NCBI GenBank assembly: GCA_024642245.1 | Contig: JAHEBM010000002.1 | Span: 62,001 to 126,000, forward strand | Length of the DNA stretch: 64,000 bases | DNA from: Haliea sp. | GTDB taxonomy: Bacteria; Pseudomonadota; Gammaproteobacteria; Pseudomonadales; Halieaceae | Reading direction: 5' to 3' | Made by a program: the position numbers and the translations under genes | Shown: positions 30,179 to 38,349 of the stretch, in pieces | Position numbering within the stretch: the first letter of the stretch is position 1 | How the letters are laid out: each line of letters opens with the position of its first letter | The notes under the pieces: model-generated | Database searches by the model: none | The model's input: the letters and a program-made list of their open reading frames with translations, nothing else | Told to the model about the DNA's origin: nothing

Positions 30179-33100
30179 CTACTTCTCGATTGAGGACAGG
30201 TCCTTGGCAACCTCGGACAGTACCTTCGGCCTGCCGATTCCCCAGCCCTGGAGATAGTCCACGCCGATCTCGCGTAACTTTTCCACGATCTTGTCGTTCT
30301 CGACGGACTCGGCGATGGTTTCCTGGCCCAGGAAGTGAGCCAGGTCATTGATGGAGCGGGCGATGGCATAGTCATTGCGATTATTGTGGATATTGGTGAC
30401 GAAACTGCCGTCGATCTTGACGTAATCTACCGGTAGTTCCCGCAGGTAGTTGTGGCTCGCCAGGCCAGTGCCGAAGTCGTCGATCGAAAACTTGCAGCCG
30501 ATGTTGCGAAAAGCACGGACGAAATCCGCCGCCTTCACCAGGTTGGATATGGTACCGGTCTCGGTAATCTCGAAACAGATCCTACTGGTACCTACCCCGT
30601 ACTCCGATATCTGCTCGAACAGGTAATCCATGAAGCTGTCGTCTGTCACGCTGGTGCCAGACAGGTTGATCGAGAGACTGGGCACGACCTTCTGGGCGTC
30701 CATCAGCTGACTGATCCAGCTGAACGCTTCCTTTACTACCCAGCGGTCAACCAGCGTCATGAAGCCATAGCGTTCGGCAGACACGATAAAATCCTGCGGC
30801 GAAGCCAGCGAACCGTCCTTGTTGGCCAGGCCCAGGAGCAGTTCATAGTGCTGCTGTTCGACGACATCCCCGGTAATCCGGGTCTGCACAATGGGCTGTG
30901 CCTGCAGCACGAAACGGTCCGTGGCCACCGCCTGTTCAAGATCCCGTTTGACCCGCAATTTATCCTTGGTATAGGTGCTTGCGGAGGACTGGTCCTCTTC
31001 ATATTGCACGACCCGATTGCGGCCCTGCTGCTTGGCGAGGTGCATCGTGGTGCGGGCTGTATTGAGAATCTGGCCCACGTCAGGGCTGTGCTCCCTGATG
31101 GGTACCACACCGACAGAAACGGTAAAACCGATCTTTTCGCCGTTGATATCGACGCTGCTGACCTCAATGTCCCGGCGGATTTTTTCCGCTATCTGCATCG
31201 CCTGCTCCATGCTGCGGTCCAGCAGCAGCACGGCGAAACTGTCGGACTCGATTCTGGCAGACGAGGACTTCTTGCTGTGGAGTTGCGCCAGCAGCCGGGC
31301 AAACTCGAGTAACACCTGGTCACCGTGGACACGGTCGTAAACCTCATTGACGAGGCTGAACTGGTCGATATTCAGATAGAGCACGGCGTGCTGCGAGAGT
31401 TTCTGCTGTGCGTGGCGCAAAGCCCGGCCCATCTGGTCGAGGAAGGTGGCGCGATTGATCAGCTTGGTAAGTGTGTCGTGGTTGCGCGCAAAACTCAGGG
31501 TTTTCTGCACATGTTCCAGGGTCTGGTACAGGCTCTTGTCGACCACCGAGAGCTTGTCAGCCGGGGCGGGCGGCTGCATACCGCGACTCAGTTGGCGTGC
31601 CAGCTGTATGTTGCTGAGATCCGCGATTTTCTGGCCGCGTTCGTTGACAAAGATGAAGCGGTCACGCTCCTGGCTTGTCCAGGCCAACTGCATACGGAGC
31701 TTCTGCCCCGCTTTGTCCCGGTATGTCAGCCAGGTCCCTGTTTCAAGTTCCTCGACGCGCATCACCCAGCGCCGCAACCGGGGAAGGTCCTCTATCTTGG
31801 CGCGTACCTGGGCGGGCTCCACCAGCTGTTGCGGCACCGAGCCGGAACCGTTGATGAAATCCACCGCCCGGGTGCCGGCGACAATCTCGCGCAGTTCGTC
31901 CAGGGCGTGCTGGTGGGCAACACTGGTAGGCAGGGCCGAGGCGATCTGCTGCTCGAGCATGTCGATCAGGGTTTCCGCTTCCAGGCCCCGCTGGGTCATC
32001 ATTTCATCATTTGCATCACCCTGGTTCCGCTCGTCGAGCCAGAGCGAAAACTGGTCAAGGGTTTTCAGCTGGTCTTTCCATCCCCTGCTATGCGGGCCCT
32101 CCTTGATATGGGTGAGTACCAGCAGGTCGCGCAGCCCGCTGTCCACCAGGTCGACCAGTACTCGTGGCGCGTGCTCTGTCCTGACCTTGGCGGCGATCAC
32201 CTTGTCGACGGCTTGCTGGGCCTTCAGTAATTTTTCCTGGCCTTCCTGGATGCGCACCACGCGTTCGACGTTGCGCGAGAGGGCCCTTTCCTGCTGGGCC
32301 ACCAGCTTGTCGATTTTCAGCAGGGCATTGTCGAATACCGCGTTGTCGCTGTCGTAATCCGCAACGATCTGGTCGACGATTTCCGTGATTCGGGTTTCCA
32401 GGGCCTTGTTGGGAAAGTTGGCCGAGCTGGACAGTTTCGCCAGTTTATCCAGCACGATGCGGGCGGGGTGACCGCGATCGAGGAAGAAGTGCTGATCCAG
32501 CAGCGCGAGCTTGGCCAGGGGGATATGCAGGCCACCGAGTGCCGGCCGCAATTCCTGGCTGACGTCGAGTTGGGACTTGATCGTTCCAAACAGGTTGTCT
32601 ACCAGGTCGAGCTGGTTGAGGCTGTCGGCGGTGAGTCCCTCGGTATCGCTGAGTTCTGCCAACTGCTGCTTGTTGTTGGCGAGATATTCGCGCAGCGAAT
32701 TGCCCTGTTCCACCGCGGCGCGCACCCGGGCATCGTGCTGCAGGGCTCCCAGGGCGCGCGCGATGTTATCGGCATTGGCCAGCTTCTGCCGCCCGGCACC
32801 GCCGTCCAGGCTGGTCCCGTCCCAGCTGCCGCCGGCAGGGGCCGCATCGTAGCTGTGGGCCTGGGCTGGCGCGGCATCATCGGCCGATCGCCGGAAGTTC
32901 AGTGCGTCAATAACAGACTTGTAGATGTTGTCGTATTTGGCCTGCTGGCTTCCCGGTGGTGCCGCGGGGGCAGCCTGGGGTGACTTGGCGCCCGAAATCG
33001 ACCTGGCCATTTCCGCGAGGGTAGGACCGCCCGTGGTTTCCGGCGCCCTGCCAGCGTTGCCTTCACTGTGCTGGTCTGTCGCTTGCACGGTGGTGGGCGC

Positions 33101-34153
33101 CTTGCGGATGACCGGCTTGGGCGGTTTTCCCCGGTTGAGCAGCGTGCCCTTGGCCGAAATTTCCCGCTCCAGGTCGGGGCGGATACCCTGGTGGGCAAGC
33201 TCCTGGTTGAGTTGCAGGTAATAACTCTCCAGGCTCTTCATGAATTCGCGCGTAAGGTAATCGAATATTTTCAACAGGACTGGCGCGGGGTAACGCTGGG
33301 ACGTGATGGTGCGCTGGAACGCACGACTGAGGTGCCGAATGTGTATGGGTAAGCGGACCCTGTTCGGGTCTTCGCCGATCAGGGTCGCATAACGGATGAC
33401 CAGTGCCTCCAGCGGCACCCGGTAGGTTTCTTCTCCATGGGTGATCATGCGGTCGAGTGCCAGTGAGCTTTCGAACTCCGCGGTATCCACCAGGTTGAGA
33501 TCCCCCTTCTCGCCAGAAACGGGTGATTGCAGGTAGTCCTGCATTTTGGCCGGGGTGGGATCGCGATACAGCTCGGCGAGCTGTTTGATGACGTCAGCGG
33601 CCAACTCGCCTTTATTGCGCCGGATAGCCACGGTGGCGTCGTAGAATATGTTCTGGTCGGAACTGGAGTGTTTGACCTGGGTGGACAGGTCAAAAAGGTA
33701 ATTCGCCAGATCCGACAGGAAAGGTTTGATCAATGGCTCCAGCTGCGCCAGGCTCCTTTCCCGCAGGGAATCGAGGATCTGCACATACCCGGCTGCAATT
33801 TCCGGTGTAGCGGGTTTTGCGATAGCGCCGCTGAGCCTGGCGAGCAGCTGTCTGGCAGCATCAGAGTCAGGGGTCTGCAGGGCTAAAACCAGGCTGTCCC
33901 CACTGACCTTCAGCACGGTGACCTTACTGGCCGCAGTGGGGCTGCCAGTGTCGGGCTCGTCCATCGCCAGTTGCGCCGTGGTGCCGGTCCTTGCCGCCGG
34001 TGGCTGCCCTGAAGATGGCTTGCGGATAATTCGGGCAGTGGCCAGCTGCAAATCGCCACCCGGGAGCATGGACAACTCGCCGGCGAGGCGTGTGCCATCC
34101 TCCAGTTCGAGTTTGGCCTGGCGCTCGCCCGGCTGGCTTAAGGGTTCAGGCAT
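30179..34153 (-). CDS. DUF1631-GGDEF-EAL multidomain protein
   Basis: Approx. 1324 aa. DUF1631-like region, GGDEF fold with degenerate signature (RIESDSFAVLL), EAL domain with YELLLG, SINLSG, CFEITET, IDDFGTG, VKIDGSF, AESVEN, LQGWGIGRP. Confidence 0.88.
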   Translation of the reverse strand: MPEPLSQPGERQAKLELEDGTRLAGELSMLPGGDLQLATARIIRKPSSGQPPAARTGTTAQLAMDEPDTGSPTAASKVTVLKVSGDSLVLALQTPDSDAARQLLARLSGAIAKPATPEIAAGYVQILDSLRERSLAQLEPLIKPFLSDLANYLFDLSTQVKHSSSDQNIFYDATVAIRRNKGELAADVIKQLAELYRDPTPAKMQDYLQSPVSGEKGDLNLVDTAEFESSLALDRMITHGEETYRVPLEALVIRYATLIGEDPNRVRLPIHIRHLSRAFQRTITSQRYPAPVLLKIFDYLTREFMKSLESYYLQLNQELAHQGIRPDLEREISAKGTLLNRGKPPKPVIRKAPTTVQATDQHSEGNAGRAPETTGGPTLAEMARSISGAKSPQAAPAAPPGSQQAKYDNIYKSVIDALNFRRSADDAAPAQAHSYDAAPAGGSWDGTSLDGGAGRQKLANADNIARALGALQHDARVRAAVEQGNSLREYLANNKQQLAELSDTEGLTADSLNQLDLVDNLFGTIKSQLDVSQELRPALGGLHIPLAKLALLDQHFFLDRGHPARIVLDKLAKLSSSANFPNKALETRITEIVDQIVADYDSDNAVFDNALLKIDKLVAQQERALSRNVERVVRIQEGQEKLLKAQQAVDKVIAAKVRTEHAPRVLVDLVDSGLRDLLVLTHIKEGPHSRGWKDQLKTLDQFSLWLDERNQGDANDEMMTQRGLEAETLIDMLEQQIASALPTSVAHQHALDELREIVAGTRAVDFINGSGSVPQQLVEPAQVRAKIEDLPRLRRWVMRVEELETGTWLTYRDKAGQKLRMQLAWTSQERDRFIFVNERGQKIADLSNIQLARQLSRGMQPPAPADKLSVVDKSLYQTLEHVQKTLSFARNHDTLTKLINRATFLDQMGRALRHAQQKLSQHAVLYLNIDQFSLVNEVYDRVHGDQVLLEFARLLAQLHSKKSSSARIESDSFAVLLLDRSMEQAMQIAEKIRRDIEVSSVDINGEKIGFTVSVGVVPIREHSPDVGQILNTARTTMHLAKQQGRNRVVQYEEDQSSASTYTKDKLRVKRDLEQAVATDRFVLQAQPIVQTRITGDVVEQQHYELLLGLANKDGSLASPQDFIVSAERYGFMTLVDRWVVKEAFSWISQLMDAQKVVPSLSINLSGTSVTDDSFMDYLFEQISEYGVGTSRICFEITETGTISNLVKAADFVRAFRNIGCKFSIDDFGTGLASHNYLRELPVDYVKIDGSFVTNIHNNRNDYAIARSINDLAHFLGQETIAESVENDKIVEKLREIGVDYLQGWGIGRPKVLSEVAKDLSSIEK

Positions 34154-34320
34154 TTGACCTCTGCTTAATGGGACAATCCCGGGTGTCGGCCACCCGGCAT
34201 GCAACAATTCCATGTCGTGCCGGCAGTATACCCAACTATCGACGGCCTATAAACGGGCCGGCGGCGATCAATCCCGCGACCGGGCGGCCCGTCACCGCCC
34301 AGATTAATCGAGGCTCGGGG

Positions 34321-35046
34321 CTATCTGGCCCCGGCGCGTGGCAGGGAAACACTGGTGCCGCTGACGTAGGAGGCCAGTGCTGACGCGAGGAACAGGCACG
34401 CGCCGCCCGGATCGGTAGCGTCGCCGGTACTGGTCGATGATGTTCCCGGGTCCCTTGCAGCGTCGCCCCGGCGGGGTGTGGACTGCTCCGTTTGGGTCAG
34501 CTCCATTACCAGGGTGTTGATCCGCACCCGCGGCGCCCACTCGACTGCCAGCGATGTACCAAGGTTGGCCACTCCGGCATCGGCGGCATCCCGGGCAGCC
34601 CTGTCGGGGGTACCCGGCGCTGAGCCCGGCCGGGTAACATTGATGATGCAGCCGCCGTCCCTCTGCTCCTGCATCACCCGGTTGGCCACCTGGCAGAAGT
34701 TGAGCGCGGTCACCAGGCGCTGGCGAATAATCGATTCTCCGTTGGAGAGTGCGTTCGTGTCTTCGGGAAACACGTCTCCCGGGGCGTTGACCAGCACATC
34801 GATGTGGCCAAAGTGCGCCGCGACCTGTCCGATGCAGGTCTCTATCTGTGCATAGTCGGACAGGTCACAGCCGGCGTATGCAAGCTCTCGCCCGGTGCTT
34901 GTGGCCAGGCCCGGTTCCTGCGAGTGCTCACAGACGACGACCGCGGCACCCGCGCCCAGGAACGCCTGCGCGATAGCACTGCCTGTGCCGGTACCGCCAC
35001 TGCTGACAACCACGACCTTGCCGCTAAAATCCAGCGCGTTGCTCAT
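34321..35046 (-). CDS. SDR-fold protein lacking the canonical YxxxK catalytic motif
   Basis: Gly-rich SSGGTGTGSAIAQAF and LVNAPGD retained; the expected YxxxK position reads RDAAD within TPDRAARDAADAGVANLGTSLAVEWAP. Confidence 0.8.
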   Translation of the reverse strand: MSNALDFSGKVVVVSSGGTGTGSAIAQAFLGAGAAVVVCEHSQEPGLATSTGRELAYAGCDLSDYAQIETCIGQVAAHFGHIDVLVNAPGDVFPEDTNALSNGESIIRQRLVTALNFCQVANRVMQEQRDGGCIINVTRPGSAPGTPDRAARDAADAGVANLGTSLAVEWAPRVRINTLVMELTQTEQSTPRRGDAARDPGTSSTSTGDATDPGGACLFLASALASYVSGTSVSLPRAGAR

Positions 35047-35208
35047 ATAATTGGACTCCCCTGGCCGTGCCGCCGCCACAGCTTGTGGTTGGCGGGGTAT
35101 TTACATAAGATGCCTCGGCCGCGACCATCCTAACCGAATTTATGGGGGCGCGATATTCCGGGCAGCGAATCTTCGCATACCCAGGACCGATGACAGGATG
35201 TACTGATT

Positions 35209-35892
35209 ATGACCACAGACAAATTACCCGTGCTTGCGATCCTCGGTGGCACTGGAGACCTCGGAACCGGCCTGGCCCGGCGCTGGGCCCAGGCCGGTTA
35301 CCAGGTCATTATCGGCTCGCGCACTCAGGAAAAAGCCGAGGCGGCGGTGGCCGACCTGCGCGAGGTGATGGCGGAGCGTGGCGTCGGTGCGGTAAGCGTC
35401 CAGGCGATGGCTAATCTGGAGGCGGCCAGTGCCGCTGACATCGTGACCCTTACGGTCCCTTTCAGCCACCAGGCGAGCACCCTGGAGTCGGTGAGGCAGG
35501 CATTGCAGGGAAAAATCCTTATCGATGTGACCGTCCCGCTGGTTCCACCGAAGGTGGCGAGGGTGCAATTGCCGCCACAGGGCAGCGCGGGGCAGATTGC
35601 GCAGGAGCTGCTGGGCGAGGATGTCTCGGTGGTCTCGGCATTCCAGAACGTGGCCGCGGCACACCTGCAGGAGGGCAAGGGCGTCGAGTGCGATGTTCTG
35701 GTCAGTGGCAACAGGAAAGAGGCGCGCGAAGAAGTGATCAAACTGGTCGAGGCGGCGGGCATGCGGGGGTTTCACGCGGGTATGATTAACAACGCCGCCG
35801 CGGCGGAGGCGCTGACCTCTGTCCTTATTACCATAAACAAGCAATACGGTTGCCACGCCGGTATCAAAATCAGTGGGCTGGACGATGCCTGA
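35209..35892 (+). CDS. npdG: NADPH-dependent F420 reductase (F420H2:NADP+ oxidoreductase)
   Basis: LAILGGTGDLGTGLARRWAQAGYQVIIGSRTQEKAEAAV...TLTVPFSHQASTLESV...VVSAFQNVAAAHL; first gene of the F420 operon. Confidence 0.92.
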   Translation: MTTDKLPVLAILGGTGDLGTGLARRWAQAGYQVIIGSRTQEKAEAAVADLREVMAERGVGAVSVQAMANLEAASAADIVTLTVPFSHQASTLESVRQALQGKILIDVTVPLVPPKVARVQLPPQGSAGQIAQELLGEDVSVVSAFQNVAAAHLQEGKGVECDVLVSGNRKEAREEVIKLVEAAGMRGFHAGMINNAAAAEALTSVLITINKQYGCHAGIKISGLDDA

Positions 35893-36659
35893 TGCCGATG
35901 CGGCTGGAGCTGATCGCACTTGAAGGTTTTCCCCTGGTCGAGCCGGGGGACAACCTGGCGCAAATGCTGGCGGATGGCCTCCAGCGCAACGGACTGCAAC
36001 TGCAGCCCGGGGATGTATTGGTGATCGCCCAGAAGGTTGTCTCAAAGGCCGAGGGTCGCTACGTGCGCCTGGCGGACGTGAGGGCGGGCGCCGAGGCTGA
36101 GGCCCTGGCGCAGCAGGCGGGGAAAGACCCGCGGCAGGTCGAACTGATCCTGGCGGAGAGCCGCGAAGTCATCCGGGTGCGTCCCGGGGTTATCATTGTC
36201 GAGCACCGCAACGGTTACGTACACGCCAACGCCGGTATCGACCGGTCGAATATTACCAATAGCGCGGAAGACCCGCGGGTATTGCTTTTGCCCGTGGACC
36301 CGGACGCCTCTGCCCGGGCACTGCGCCGGGACCTGGCCGTGCTCACCGGCGTGGAGGTCCAGGTTATCATTAACGATAGCGCCGGGCGTGCATGGCGCAA
36401 CGGCACTGTCGGGATCGCCATCGGTACCGCGGGCCTGGCCCCGGTGCGCGACCAGATTGGCGAGCTGGATATGTTCGGTAACGTGCTGCAGGTGACAGAG
36501 CCGGCGGAAGCGGATGAGCTCGCGGCGGCTGCCTCACTCCTTATGGGCCAGTCGACCCAGGGCCGTCCCGTGGTGCTGGCGCGCGGGGCGAACCTGCTCG
36601 CTTCGGAAGAGGGTTCAGGAAAATTGATTCGCGACCGGGCCATGGACCTGTTCCGCTGA
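35892..36659 (+). CDS. cofE: Coenzyme F420-0:L-glutamate ligase
   Basis: LIALEGFPLVEPGDNLAQMLADGL...GDVLVIAQKVVSKAEGRYV...NDSAGRAWRNGTVGIAIGTAGLAPVRD; short CofE form without an FbiB C-terminal domain; ATG overlaps the npdG stop (TGATG). Confidence 0.94.
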   Translation: MPMRLELIALEGFPLVEPGDNLAQMLADGLQRNGLQLQPGDVLVIAQKVVSKAEGRYVRLADVRAGAEAEALAQQAGKDPRQVELILAESREVIRVRPGVIIVEHRNGYVHANAGIDRSNITNSAEDPRVLLLPVDPDASARALRRDLAVLTGVEVQVIINDSAGRAWRNGTVGIAIGTAGLAPVRDQIGELDMFGNVLQVTEPAEADELAAAASLLMGQSTQGRPVVLARGANLLASEEGSGKLIRDRAMDLFR

Positions 36660-37621
36660 TGGCAGCCGTGCAAGGGGATGTCCTGGCGCTCTCCGGGGGG
36701 GTTGGCGGGGCCAAGCTGGCACTGGGCCTGGCGGATGTGCTTGCCCCGGGTCGACTTCACGTACTGGTCAATACGGCGGATGATTTCCGGCACCTGGGGC
36801 TTTATATATGCCCCGATATCGATACCTTGCTGTATACCCTGTCGGGGCGCGCCAACTCGACGCTGGGGTGGGGGCTGGAAGGGGAGACCTGGCAGACCAT
36901 GAGCGCGCTGGAACAACTGGGAGCCGATGCCTGGTTCAGGCTGGGTGACCGGGATATGGCGACTCACCTGTGGCGCACCGAGCAGTTGGCCGGGGGAATG
37001 CGACTTACCGCTTTTACCGCTTTGCTGGCCGAGCGCCTGTCCGTCAGCAGCCATATTCACCCGATGACAAATGACCGGGTCCGCACTATCGTGCATACCG
37101 ACAGCGGCGACCTCCCTTTCCAGCACTATTTTGTCCGTGACCAGTGTAAACCTGCGGTGACCGGCTTCAGTTTCGACGGTATTTCCGCCGCTCATCCCAA
37201 CCGGGATGTCATGCGCCTGCTGCAGCAGAAGGCGTTCGCGCAGGTGCTGATCTGTCCCTCCAACCCGTTCGTGAGCATAGACCCCATACTGCAATTGCCG
37301 GGCCTGTGGCTTGCCCTGCGGGAAAGCCCCGCCCCCGTGGTGGTGGTGTCACCCATCGTCGCCGGACTCGCCCTGAAGGGGCCGGCCGCCAAGATGATGG
37401 CGGAACTTGGAATGGTGTCTTCCGCGCTGGAAGTTGCCCGTCATTACAGCCAGCGCTACCCCGGGCTCATGGACTGCTTCGTGATCGACGAAAGTGACGC
37501 TACACTTGCCGGGGCTATTCGGGAGCTGGGGGTTGAGGTGGCCATTACATCGACGGTTATGAAGAGCAGGGCCGACAAGCAGGACCTTGCCCGTTTCGCA
37601 CTGGGTTTGCGCGGGAGCTGA
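36659..37621 (+). CDS. cofD: 2-phospho-L-lactate transferase (CofD/FbiA family)
   Basis: LSGGVGGAKLALGLADVL...VNTADDFRHLGLYICPDIDTLLYTLSG...CPSNPFVSIDPILQLPG; ATG overlaps the cofE stop. Confidence 0.95.
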   Translation: MAAVQGDVLALSGGVGGAKLALGLADVLAPGRLHVLVNTADDFRHLGLYICPDIDTLLYTLSGRANSTLGWGLEGETWQTMSALEQLGADAWFRLGDRDMATHLWRTEQLAGGMRLTAFTALLAERLSVSSHIHPMTNDRVRTIVHTDSGDLPFQHYFVRDQCKPAVTGFSFDGISAAHPNRDVMRLLQQKAFAQVLICPSNPFVSIDPILQLPGLWLALRESPAPVVVVSPIVAGLALKGPAAKMMAELGMVSSALEVARHYSQRYPGLMDCFVIDESDATLAGAIRELGVEVAITSTVMKSRADKQDLARFALGLRGS

Positions 37622-37626
37622 CGGCA

Positions 37627-38349
37627 GTGACACAGGCATTGGTACCCTTGAAAGACCTGGTGCGGGCAAAAACCCGCCTCGCCGGCCTGCTGAGCCCATC
37701 GGAACGACGCGCGCTGGCCCAGGCAATGGTGGAAGACGTGCTGGCCGTGCTGGCCGCCCACCCGGGAATCGAGCGCACAACGCTCGTTTCGGATGACCCC
37801 TGCGCCTATCTCCTGGCCGCGCGGTACGGCGCCGGTCACTGGCTGGAGAGCGAGCTGGGATGCACCGGGCTGAATGGGGTAGTCAGTCGCGCCGCCGACA
37901 GGCTGCTGGCCGAGGGCGCCGGGTCTGTACTGGTATTACATGCGGACCTGCCCCTGCTCACAGCAGCGGATATCAGCGCTGTGCTCAGCGCTGCACGCGA
38001 CGGCAGCAAACTGGTCATTGGCAGCGACCGCCATGGCGTGGGCACCAACCTGTTGTGTTTTGGTGGTGCTACTGCCCCGACGTTTTCTTTTGGCGAAAAC
38101 AGTTGCGAGCGTCACCTGGCTGCCGCACGGGCGCGGGGTATACCGGTGACAGTGCTGCGCAGCCGGGGCATCGGGCTGGACCTGGATGAACCGCGGGACC
38201 TGCGGGCCCTGTTGCAGAACCTCGATGGGTTGAGCCGGTCACAGACTGCCCACTTCCTGGAACAGGCGGGCCTGGGCTCACGCATCAGCCTGGCGCTGGC
38301 GTCGCTGGAGCCGGGCGAATCGTCCCTGGACACAGGGGAGGTCCGCTGA
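37627..38349 (+). CDS. cofC: CofC/FbiD family guanylyltransferase
   Basis: ALVPLKDLVRAKTRLAGLLSPSERRALAQAMVEDVLAVL...LVLHADLPLL...GSDRHGVGTNLLCF; GTG start; located between cofD and fbiC. Confidence 0.92.
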   Translation: MTQALVPLKDLVRAKTRLAGLLSPSERRALAQAMVEDVLAVLAAHPGIERTTLVSDDPCAYLLAARYGAGHWLESELGCTGLNGVVSRAADRLLAEGAGSVLVLHADLPLLTAADISAVLSAARDGSKLVIGSDRHGVGTNLLCFGGATAPTFSFGENSCERHLAAARARGIPVTVLRSRGIGLDLDEPRDLRALLQNLDGLSRSQTAHFLEQAGLGSRISLALASLEPGESSLDTGEVR

